From assembly GCA_964569095.1 (NCBI GenBank), contig CAZMTB010000121.1, positions 1-9,800 of the forward strand: DNA of 9,800 nt, given 5' to 3'. Shown one piece after another: positions 1 through 6,482 of the stretch; the first letter of the stretch is position 1, and every line of letters begins with the position of its first letter. The notes below the pieces were generated by a model. The model searched no databases. It was not told the DNA's origin and saw only the letters and a program-made list of their open reading frames with translations. Position numbers and translations under genes: made by a program. The stretch is from JALWSI01 sp964569095 [NCBI: uncultured Aquificales bacterium]. GTDB lineage: Bacteria > Thermosulfidibacterota > Thermosulfidibacteria > Thermosulfidibacterales.

Positions 1-518
1 AGCAGGGTCTTTGCCACCTTGGCCCCTGTGGTGCCCTTCACCACCACCAGCTTGAAGTCGGGGCTGTTCATGTACTTTGAGTCCTGGTTAACCTTCTCTA
101 CGATGGGTTTCTTGGCGAGGATGGACTGGCCGGTGACGGTGTAGGGGCCTACGAAGACCACCTTCAGGTTCCTCTCCAGAGTCATGGTGATTCCCGCCAG
201 GGCCACGTCCACCTTTCCCTTCTTCACGGCATCCAGTAGGTCGTTCATGTCGTAGCGTTTCACCTCCAGCTTAACTCCCATGGCCTCGGCCATGTACTTT
301 GCAATCTGCATGTCGAAGCCTATGTAGTTGCCCATCTTGTCCTTGACGCTGAAGGGGGGGAAGTGTCCCGTGGTGCCCACGGTTAGGGTGCCCCGTGCCA
401 GGATCCTGTCCATGTACTTTCCTGCCATCCCCTGGGTGGGAAGGGCGATAACCGTGGTCAGTGCCGTAAATAGGGCGATGGCCATCACCCTTAGTCTCAA
501 TGTTGTCGTTCTCTTCAT
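1..518 (-). CDS. ABC transporter substrate-binding protein, polar amino acid type (SBP family 3), C-terminus cut by window edge
   Basis: Periplasmic solute-binding protein that would deliver a small ligand, most often an amino acid, to an inner-membrane ABC importer. Only the first 172 codons are in the window. Residues 1-32 form a signal peptide: basic start MKRTTTLRLR, hydrophobic core MAIALFTALTTVIAL, probable cleavage after GMA. The mature part shows the family 3 pattern: GTLTVGTTGHFPPF (43-56), GNYIGFDMQIA (63-73), KGKVDVALAGITMTLER (100-116, with the usual ligand-contacting Arg at 116) and GTTGAKVA (162-169). The ATG at 518 is chosen because GAGGTG lies 4 nt upstream and the signal peptide begins there. 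It is on the same strand as the export operon but 186 nt downstream of it, so it is probably a separate unit whose permease and ATPase genes lie beyond the left edge. Substrate is not readable from sequence. Confidence 0.88.
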   Translation of the reverse strand, partial: MKRTTTLRLRVMAIALFTALTTVIALPTQGMAGKYMDRILARGTLTVGTTGHFPPFSVKDKMGNYIGFDMQIAKYMAEAMGVKLEVKRYDMNDLLDAVKKGKVDVALAGITMTLERNLKVVFVGPYTVTGQSILAKKPIVEKVNQDSKYMNSPDFKLVVVKGTTGAKVAKTL

Positions 519-704
519 CTGTCACCTCTCTCCGTATTTTTAACTTGCTCCTGGTCTTTCTTCCGGTACCTGTGGATAGCTATTCTTATGGTGCCGCTCT
601 ATCTTTCTCACCACCCCCTCTCCAGAATGGTTTTGCGCTTTCCCCGTGGTTCGTTGAAGACCAAAGATAGGACTCATTATTCTTTACGCAAGGGCACCAT
701 GCAA

Positions 705-1913
705 TCAGGTTCTCAGGGCCTCTATTGGGTGTATCTTTGCTGCGCGATAGGCGGGGTAGATGCCTGCTGCAACCCCAGCGGTGAGGGATGCGAGCATTCC
801 GAGAATGGCCCCTTTTACGGGGATCACCAGTTCCCACCTTCCGATGAGGGTGGCCACCAGGCTCAGCACCATTCCCATTGCAACTCCAATTGCCCCTCCC
901 ATGGCGGAGAGTACCACGGTCTCCAGGAGGAACTGGAGGGTTATGTCCCTTCTTCTCGCCCCCACTGCCCGTCGTATTCCTATCTCCCTGGTTCTCTCCC
1001 CTACCGATAGGAGCATGACGGCGAGCACCCCCACTATTCCCACCAGGAGGGATACCGAGGCCACGGAGGCCACGAGTATGGCAAATATGGTGGCGGTCTT
1101 CTCCTTCTCCCTCATGATCTCCTCCATGCTGGTTATGGTGAAGTCGTCCCCCCTCTTGCCCAGGGAGTGTAGGGCCCGGAGCAGGTGTCTGCACCGTGCC
1201 GTCACCTGGGGGATGGCCTCCTCGGACGAGGCCTCTACCACCACGGAGTTGATGTAGGTTACGTGGAAGACCCTGGTGGTTGCGGTGGTTATTGGGATCA
1301 GTATCTGGTCGTCCTGGTCCTCTCCGCTGGCGTCCACTCCCTTCGACTCCATCACGCCGATCACCTGGAATGGCACCCTTCGTATCCTCACGGTCTCTCC
1401 CACGGGATTCTTCTTTCCGAACAGCCTCTTTGCCACCCCAAAACCCAGCACGGCCACCCGCAGCCTGCCGGTGACCTCCTCCTTCTTGAAGAACCTACCC
1501 TCGGTTGGGTAGAAGTTTTTCACGTGTGTGTAGTCGGGTGTGGTGCCCACTATCCGCGTCCTCGCCGTAGCCTTTTCGGATTTCACTATCTCGGCCCTGT
1601 CGTATACGGGGGCGAGTCTCACTATGCCCGGCACCTGTTCCTTCAGGCTCCTGGCGTCCCTTAGGGTGAGGGTGGTGGCTGCCTCGTGCTGGATCAGCCT
1701 GCCTCCCCTTATGGTCACCTTTCCTGCAGAGATGAGGAGGAGGTTGCGCCCCATGCTCTCAAACTCCTTCAGAACCTTTCTCTTTGCCCCCTCTCCCACG
1801 GCGATCATGAGCACCAGTGATGCCACTCCCACCACCACCCCCAGGGTGGCGAGTAGGGATCGCCTCTTCTGGGCCATCAGGGCCTGGTATGCCCCTTTGA
1901 GCAGTCTCTTCAC
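705..1913 (-). CDS. MacB/FtsX-family ABC transporter permease (second permease of the export operon)
   Basis: Inner-membrane permease subunit of a MacB-type (type VII) ABC exporter, 402 aa. Membrane segments are visible at about 19-40, 275-302, 328-356 and 362-386, with a large periplasmic MacB_PCD-type domain (about 41-270) between the first and second. The cytoplasmic loop after helix 2 carries ERTREIGIRRAVGARRRDI (306-324), the typical coupling-helix motif of FtsX/MacB permeases, and the protein ends YPAYRAAKIHPIEALRT, also typical. There is no ATPase domain, unlike E. coli MacB, which is a fusion. The start is GTG; its GTGA overlaps the TGA of the preceding permease gene by 4 nt, which indicates translational coupling and probably equal amounts of the two permeases. 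GGAGAG within the upstream gene can serve as ribosome binding site. It is the last gene of the operon; no clear terminator follows. Confidence 0.93.
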   Translation of the reverse strand: MKRLLKGAYQALMAQKRRSLLATLGVVVGVASLVLMIAVGEGAKRKVLKEFESMGRNLLLISAGKVTIRGGRLIQHEAATTLTLRDARSLKEQVPGIVRLAPVYDRAEIVKSEKATARTRIVGTTPDYTHVKNFYPTEGRFFKKEEVTGRLRVAVLGFGVAKRLFGKKNPVGETVRIRRVPFQVIGVMESKGVDASGEDQDDQILIPITTATTRVFHVTYINSVVVEASSEEAIPQVTARCRHLLRALHSLGKRGDDFTITSMEEIMREKEKTATIFAILVASVASVSLLVGIVGVLAVMLLSVGERTREIGIRRAVGARRRDITLQFLLETVVLSAMGGAIGVAMGMVLSLVATLIGRWELVIPVKGAILGMLASLTAGVAAGIYPAYRAAKIHPIEALRT

Positions 1914-3115
1914 CTCAGGCTCTCCACGGGGCTCATGGCCGCGGCCTTGCGGGCGGGATGCAGTCCAAATATCCCTCCGGTGGCGAGGGCGAAGAGGGGG
2001 GCGGCGATCAGCAGGTACCAGGGTGCCCTCGCGGGTATGGGGGAGACCTGGGCCACCACCTTCGACAGGAGTATTCCAAGAACCAGGCCCACTATTCCCC
2101 CCAGCAGGGAGACGGAGAGGGAGAATAGGGAGTAGTGTACCATGATCTCCCTCTGGGTGGCTCCCAGGGCCCTTCGTATGCCTATCACCCTTCGCCTCTG
2201 GGTGATCACCGCCAGCATGATGTTGGTGATGATTATTCCGCTGACCACCATGGAGATGGCCCCTATCAGCAGCAGCATCACCGTGATGGTGTGGGTGGCC
2301 TTGGTTAGAAAGGCGATGATCTGCTCAGAGGTGATTATTCGAAAGTCGTCGGGTTTTGGGGGCACGATGTGGTGCCTCTTCCTAAGTAGTTCCGAGATGA
2401 CCCGTTGTGCCTGGTGAACGTCTCTGCGGGGGGATACCACTATCTTGGCGATGTCCAGCCAGTTGCGGTTCAGTAGCCTGCGCTGGGAGGTGGTGAGGGG
2501 TATCACGACTCTCAGGTCCAGGGGATGCCTGCCAACCGAGCCCTTGCTCTCGAGCACTCCCACCACCTTGAATAGTATCCCGCTAACCTTGACGTACTTC
2601 CCCAGGGGATCCGTATCACCGAATAGGTCTTTCGCGGTCTTCCAGCCCAGCACCGCAACCTTTGCCCTCTCCTTCAGGTCCTGGTGGGTTATGAACCTGC
2701 CCTTCACCACCCTCCAGTGGGCCAGAGGGGCCCACTGGGGCATCACCCCGTTTATCCTCGTCTTGTACACCTTTCCCCGGTACGAGACCGGCCTGAAGGC
2801 GAACTGTCCTGGCGACACTCCCACCACGAAGTCGTACCTGGATATGACCTCCATGTCCTCCATTGTCAGGGTGTCCCTGCGGGTCTGGGCGGGACCAAAG
2901 AACTTTCCTCCCCCGGCCATGAGGAGAAAGGCGTTTGAACCGAAGTTGAGCTGCTGAAGAATCTCGGTTATCTTGATGCGGGTCCCCTCTCCCAGGGAGG
3001 TGATGAGGGTTATGGCGAGCACCGCGATGATCACTCCCAGGGACATGAAGAAGACCCCCAGCTTGGATGCCCTTGCTTCGCCTACGACCTGGCGTACCTG
3101 GTCCGTTATGCTCAT
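1910..3115 (-). CDS. MacB/FtsX-family ABC transporter permease (first permease of the export operon)
   Basis: Inner-membrane permease, 401 aa, with the same plan as the next gene but clearly diverged from it. Membrane helices lie at about 19-41, 276-303, 328-352 and 365-385; residues 42-270 form the periplasmic MacB_PCD-type domain, including NPVG-like DTDPLGKYV (167-175) and a conserved VVGVLESKG (184-192) that is matched by VIGVMESKG in its partner. The coupling motif is QRRRVIGIRRALGATQREI (306-324), and the C-terminus is HPARKAAAMSPVESLR. The ATG at 3115 is the only usable start: the frame upstream reaches a stop near 3182 with no ATG, GTG or TTG between. The Shine-Dalgarno match there is poor, and a 76-nt gap separates it from the ATPase gene. 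The two permeases are inferred to form a heterodimer driven by the ATPase encoded just upstream. Confidence 0.93.
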   Translation of the reverse strand: MSITDQVRQVVGEARASKLGVFFMSLGVIIAVLAITLITSLGEGTRIKITEILQQLNFGSNAFLLMAGGGKFFGPAQTRRDTLTMEDMEVISRYDFVVGVSPGQFAFRPVSYRGKVYKTRINGVMPQWAPLAHWRVVKGRFITHQDLKERAKVAVLGWKTAKDLFGDTDPLGKYVKVSGILFKVVGVLESKGSVGRHPLDLRVVIPLTTSQRRLLNRNWLDIAKIVVSPRRDVHQAQRVISELLRKRHHIVPPKPDDFRIITSEQIIAFLTKATHTITVMLLLIGAISMVVSGIIITNIMLAVITQRRRVIGIRRALGATQREIMVHYSLFSLSVSLLGGIVGLVLGILLSKVVAQVSPIPARAPWYLLIAAPLFALATGGIFGLHPARKAAAMSPVESLR

Positions 3116-3191
3116 CCTGCGCTGGCCTTCGGCCTTCCCTCTCCCGTTGCTCTGCCGGAGCCTCGGGGCTTGCCTGGGTTATTGCGGTTCC

Positions 3192-3863
3192 TCACAGGAT
3201 TATCCCGTCTTTCAGGTAGAGGGTGCGGGAGGCGTAGGCGGCTATCTCGGGATCGTGGGTTATGAGAAGAATGGTGCGACCCTCCTGGTTCATCTCGCAG
3301 AGTATCTCCATCACCTCTTGGCTTGCGGCTGAGTCCAGGTTTCCCGTTGGCTCGTCTGCCATGATGAGGGAGGGGTTCTTCACTATCGCCCGGGCAATGG
3401 CCACCCTCTGCTGCTGCCCCCCAGAGAGCTCGGATGGCTTGTGGTGAAGGCGGTCTCCCATGCCCATGCGCGCAAGCGCCTCTTCTGCCCGTTCCCTGGC
3501 GTCTTCGGGTACCTTGTCGCTGTAGAGGAAGGGTAGCAGCACGTTCTCCAGGGCAGTTGCCCATGGGATCAGGTAGAAGGCCTGAAAGACGAAGCCTATC
3601 TTGGTGTTTCTCACCCTCGAAAGCCTGGCGTCGTCCATCTTGGAGACGTCCTCTCCGTCGAGCAGGTAGGTGCCGCTGGTGGGGGTGTCTAAGCAACCGA
3701 GGATGTGCATGAGGGTGGACTTTCCTGCCCCCGAAGGACCCATGATGGAGACGAATCCCCCTTCCTCCACCTCCAGGGACACCCCTTTCAGCACCTGGAC
3801 GGTGCCCCTTCCCAGGGGATACTCCTTGGTGATTCCCCTTGCATCGATCACCACCTTGGGCAT
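3192..3863 (-). CDS. ABC transporter ATP-binding protein, LolD/MacB type
   Basis: Cytoplasmic ATPase subunit, 223 aa, the usual length for stand-alone LolD/MacB-type nucleotide-binding proteins. All catalytic motifs are intact: Walker A GPSGAGKST (42-50), Q-loop FVFQ (Q94), signature LSGGQQQR (146-153), Walker B LIMADE (166-171, catalytic Glu 171), D-loop around NLDSA, and switch His 203 in LLITHDPE. The segment FVFQAFYLIPWATALENVLLP (91-111) is typical of the lipoprotein/macrolide exporter group (FVFQxFxLLPxLTAxENV), although LIPWATA departs from the usual L-P-x-LTA. The ATG at 3863 has GGAGG 6 nt upstream. It lies 19 nt after the adaptor gene and before the two permease genes, so it should power that exporter. 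Assignment to the family is firm; which substrate is moved cannot be said. Confidence 0.96.
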   Translation of the reverse strand: MPKVVIDARGITKEYPLGRGTVQVLKGVSLEVEEGGFVSIMGPSGAGKSTLMHILGCLDTPTSGTYLLDGEDVSKMDDARLSRVRNTKIGFVFQAFYLIPWATALENVLLPFLYSDKVPEDARERAEEALARMGMGDRLHHKPSELSGGQQQRVAIARAIVKNPSLIMADEPTGNLDSAASQEVMEILCEMNQEGRTILLITHDPEIAAYASRTLYLKDGIIL

Positions 3864-3882
3864 CCTTTGCCTCCAGGCTCTA

Positions 3883-5040
3883 TCACCAGAGGGCCACCTC
3901 TTCTCCCACCTTCAGCCCCTCTCTCACCTCGGTGTATCCCCCGCTGGACCATCCCGTGGTGATGTAGCGCTTCTTCCAGCCCTTTTCCCCTTTCACCAGT
4001 ACGTATTCCCTTCCCTGGGTGTCCATGCGAACCGCCTTGTCGGGAATGGCTGGCACCCCCTTGCGCCTTCCGGTTACGAAGGTGAGGTTTGCGGTCATCT
4101 CCGGTCTCAGGATCCCCTGGAAGGGGTCGTCTATCTCCACCACCACGTCGTAGTAGACCACGTTGTCCCGTATGATCGCCCCTGGGTAGATGGTCTTCAC
4201 GTGGCCGTGGAAGACCCGGTCTGGATACGCGTCCACCGTGAACTCCACCTCTTGTCCGGGCTGCACTTTGCCTATGTCTGTCTCGTCCACGAATCCGTCA
4301 ACTTGCAGGCGGGCCAGGTCTATTATGGTGATGAAGGTGGGGGCATTCAACCCGGCCACCACCGTCTCTCCCTGCTGAGTGGTGACCGACGATACCGTTC
4401 CCGTTATGGGGGCCCTGATGAAGGCGTACGACAGGTATACCCTTGCCTCCTTCAGCTGGGCCTCCGTCTGGGCTATCTCCTGGGCGTAGCGGGCCTTGGT
4501 TGACCGGTACTTCCTCTTGGTGGCCTCCAGTTGTGCCTCCAAGACCTTTACGTCCCTCTCCGCCTTGTCCACCTCTGCCCTTGCAACGTATCCCTTCTTC
4601 AATAGGGAGGAGTACCTACTGAGGTCCAGCCGTGCCAGGTGTAGCTTCGCCTCTGTCTCCTCTACGAGGTTGGAGATCTCTCTCAGGTCCTCCTTCTCCC
4701 GTATCCTGAGACCCTGTAGGGTCGCGTTGAGTCTCTCCACCCTGGCCTCGAGGTCCCTGTGCTCCACCACCGCGATGAGCTCGCCCTCCTTCACCTGGTC
4801 CCCTGCCTGCACCATGAGCCTCTCCAGCTTACCGGATATGCGGGAACCCACCTTCACCTGGGCTCCCACCTTGGGCTTCACTGCACCGGTGGCCACCACC
4901 TCTCTTCTCACCTCTCTCAACTCCACCCTGGTGCTACCCTTGGGCCTCTCCTCCGATGACTTCTGGTGGCTGCACGAGAGCACCAGGAGGGGGATCAAGA
5001 AGGCCAGGAGCGGTCCGAGTCCTCTTTGGCAGTGTCTCAT
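3883..5040 (-). CDS. HlyD/MacA-family periplasmic adaptor (membrane fusion protein), probable lipoprotein
   Basis: Adaptor that links an inner-membrane ABC exporter to a TolC channel, 385 aa. Residues 1-22 form a signal peptide ending LLVLSC, so Cys23 is a likely lipidation site, although Leu at position -2 is not the commonest lipobox residue. The order is typical of MacA: first lipoyl half (about 65-96, GSRISGKLERLMVQAGDQVKEG in sense), alpha-helical coiled-coil hairpin (about 97-200, rich in Glu, Lys and Arg), second lipoyl half with FIRAPITGTVSSV (207-219), beta-barrel (about 237-325, containing LRPEMTANLTF) and a membrane-proximal domain to the end. The frame is open far upstream of 5040, but that stretch lies inside the TolC gene; the true start is the ATG at 5040, which overlaps the TolC stop as ATGA, has GGAG 8 nt upstream, and begins the signal peptide. 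Confidence 0.93.
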   Translation of the reverse strand: MRHCQRGLGPLLAFLIPLLVLSCSHQKSSEERPKGSTRVELREVRREVVATGAVKPKVGAQVKVGSRISGKLERLMVQAGDQVKEGELIAVVEHRDLEARVERLNATLQGLRIREKEDLREISNLVEETEAKLHLARLDLSRYSSLLKKGYVARAEVDKAERDVKVLEAQLEATKRKYRSTKARYAQEIAQTEAQLKEARVYLSYAFIRAPITGTVSSVTTQQGETVVAGLNAPTFITIIDLARLQVDGFVDETDIGKVQPGQEVEFTVDAYPDRVFHGHVKTIYPGAIIRDNVVYYDVVVEIDDPFQGILRPEMTANLTFVTGRRKGVPAIPDKAVRMDTQGREYVLVKGEKGWKKRYITTGWSSGGYTEVREGLKVGEEVALW

Positions 5041-6323
5041 CGTCTTCTCTCCAGAACGGGCACCTTTCCCATGGCCTTCTCCAGGGCGACCAGGGCGCGC
5101 TTGAAGCTTGCTATGCTGGATATGTGCTTTGCCCTGGCCAGGGAGAGGGAGGCCTGCGAGGTGATGAGGTCCACCATGTTTGCCAGTCCCTCCTTGTAAC
5201 GGCCCTGGGTGATTCTCATGTCCTCCTGGGCGCTTTCGAGGAAGGCCCTCGACTGGTCCACGTTTGCTTTGGTGGCCTTCAGTTCCTGGAAGGCCTTCCA
5301 CACCTCCTGGGTGACGGTGCGGCGTTCCCACTCAAGCTGCTCCTCCAGGGACTCCACCAGGGCCTTCTCCCTTGCCAGCCTGGCCCTGCTGGCAAATCCC
5401 GAGAAGAGGGGGATCTTCAATGTCAGCATCCACTCCCACTCCTTGTAGTCGTTTGCGGGAAAAGAGGTGTCGTGCCAGCCGTAGTACCAGCTGAAGTCGA
5501 GGGAGGGCAGAAACTCGCTGTACACCGCTCTCTTCTTGCTCCTCTCCGCCTCCAGTCTCTGGTAGACCTCCTTCAGGTAGGGATTGTTGGAGAGCCCTTC
5601 TCTGGCCAGCTCTTCGAAGTCTGATGGTATCTCCTCGGTCTCGTTTCCAAGCCCACCGGCCACCTCGGTCTTCTCCATCACGGGTCTGCCTATCTCCGTG
5701 TTCAATTCGCCTTGGGCCACGTAGTACTCCTTCTCCCTCTGGGTTAGCTTGTAGCGGGCGTTGGCCACCCCCGCCTTGGCCTTTATCACGTCTGCGTAGG
5801 GTGCCAGCCCCTGCTTGAACCTTGCCTGGGCGAGTTCCAGGTTGGTCTCGGCGTCTTTCAGGTCGGCCCTGGCCGCCTTCACCATCTCCCTGGCCTCCAA
5901 CAGGGTGTAGAATGCGTTTGACACCCGGTAGGCAGTATCCACCGTGGCCTGCCGGTATCTCTCCTCCGCGGCGCCGATCTGGTGGGTGGCCTCCCGGTAG
6001 GTGTTGAGGGTTTCACCTCCTGAAAAGAGGTTGTAGGTGACCACCACCTCTGAGTACTGGTGGTAGTACGGAGAGACCATTTCCGTGGCCCTTCTCTCCA
6101 GTGAGTTCTCCAGGTAGACCTGGGGGAGGAATCCAGAAAAGGCCTCCCACTTCATGGGTTTTGACGCCTTCCACTCCGCCCGGTACCCCATGAGGTAGGG
6201 GTTGTTTGAAAGGGCCATCTCTATGCACTCCTCCAGGGAGAGGGGTTCTCCGTGGACGGCTCGGGGCAGCAGAAGGGCCAGCCCTACCACAAGCAGGGAT
6301 ATGGCCAAGGCACGGCTCACCAC
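5037..6323 (-). CDS. TolC-family outer membrane efflux protein
   Basis: Outer-membrane channel and periplasmic duct of a tripartite export system, 428 aa from this start. A signal peptide occupies about residues 1-25 (ALAISLLVVGLALLLP, then RAVHG). The mature protein shows the duplicated OEP architecture: ALSNNPYL (37-44) is echoed by GLSNNPYL (243-250), FLPQVYLE by FLPSLDFS, NLFSGG by IPLFSG, and RFKQGLAPYADVIKAKA (168-184) by RYKEGLANMVDLITSQA (375-391). Long amphipathic helices lie between. Start choice: a GTG at 6347 is in frame and would add eight residues (MAKRREKR), but the likely promoter would start transcription near 6350, leaving no leader, and it has no good ribosome binding site. 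The GTG at 6323 has GGAG 6 nt upstream and is preferred. First gene of the operon; its stop overlaps the adaptor start. Confidence 0.92.
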   Translation of the reverse strand: MVSRALAISLLVVGLALLLPRAVHGEPLSLEECIEMALSNNPYLMGYRAEWKASKPMKWEAFSGFLPQVYLENSLERRATEMVSPYYHQYSEVVVTYNLFSGGETLNTYREATHQIGAAEERYRQATVDTAYRVSNAFYTLLEAREMVKAARADLKDAETNLELAQARFKQGLAPYADVIKAKAGVANARYKLTQREKEYYVAQGELNTEIGRPVMEKTEVAGGLGNETEEIPSDFEELAREGLSNNPYLKEVYQRLEAERSKKRAVYSEFLPSLDFSWYYGWHDTSFPANDYKEWEWMLTLKIPLFSGFASRARLAREKALVESLEEQLEWERRTVTQEVWKAFQELKATKANVDQSRAFLESAQEDMRITQGRYKEGLANMVDLITSQASLSLARAKHISSIASFKRALVALEKAMGKVPVLERRR

Positions 6324-6329
6324 TCTTTT

Positions 6330-6336
6330 CTCCCTT
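6330..6336 (-). promoter_or_regulatory. Ribosome binding site deciding the TolC-like gene start
   Basis: AAGGGAG on the minus strand lies 6 nt before the GTG at 6323. Together with the promoter at 6357-6384 it favours 6323 over the in-frame GTG at 6347. The alternative is leaderless translation from 6347. Confidence 0.5.
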
Positions 6337-6356
6337 CTTTTCGCCACATCTCTCTG

Positions 6357-6384
6357 AGTATAGGTGCTTCTCTTCGATATTCAA
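6357..6384 (-). promoter_or_regulatory. Probable sigma70-type promoter of the export operon
   Basis: On the minus strand TTGAAT (6384-6379) and TATACT (6362-6357) are separated by 16 nt. TATACT differs from the consensus -10 at one base, and the -35 keeps TTGA. Transcription would begin near 6350, immediately before the TolC-like gene. It lies in the only gap between the two divergent gene clusters, which is where a promoter for the operon is expected. Recognition is by pattern only. Confidence 0.6.
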
Positions 6385-6386
6385 GC

Positions 6387-6482
6387 TTGACTTGCCGGGG
6401 ATGGAGTGGTACCCGCCCTTCAGATAGGTGAGTGCGAGATAGTGTGTGACTTTTGGGTTGTGAATTGCGAGGGGGTGTAGTG
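6387..6482 (+). promoter_or_regulatory. Control region of the divergent sensor kinase gene, with start-defining ribosome binding site
   Basis: This stretch must hold the plus-strand promoter if the kinase cluster is transcribed from here. A TTGACT -35-like box is at 6387-6392, only two bases from the -35 of the opposing promoter, but the hexamer at the right distance (TACCCG, 6410-6415) is a poor -10, so the promoter itself is uncertain. GAGGGGG at 6469-6475 lies 4 nt before the GTG at 6480 and is the best ribosome binding site for the kinase. No operator-like palindrome stands out. Confidence 0.3.

Noticed and set aside
664-691. Possible promoter for the binding-protein gene (TTGCGT-16-TATCTT on the minus strand)
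   Set aside because: The -35 keeps only TTG and the -10 matches at four positions, and it would leave a leader of about 140 nt. Too weak to annotate.
519-704. Transcription terminator after the pump operon
   Set aside because: No GC-rich hairpin followed by a T-run was found on the minus strand. The best stem is only 4-5 bp (around 648-664) without a T-run.
586-1194. Minus-strand open frame overlapping the end of the second permease
   Set aside because: It shares the strand but not the frame with a clear FtsX/MacB permease; its Gly/Arg/His-rich translation looks like an out-of-frame shadow.
3670-4503. Long open frame on the plus strand (277 codons) opposite the ATPase and adaptor genes
   Set aside because: It lies fully antisense to two genes with intact family motifs, its protein has no recognisable domain, and its His/Gly/Val-rich composition is what the opposite strand of these genes gives.
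5041-5331. Upstream extension of the adaptor reading frame
   Set aside because: The frame is open here, but the DNA encodes the TolC-like C-terminal repeat in another frame and the extension is low-complexity; the ATG at 5040 starts a signal peptide.
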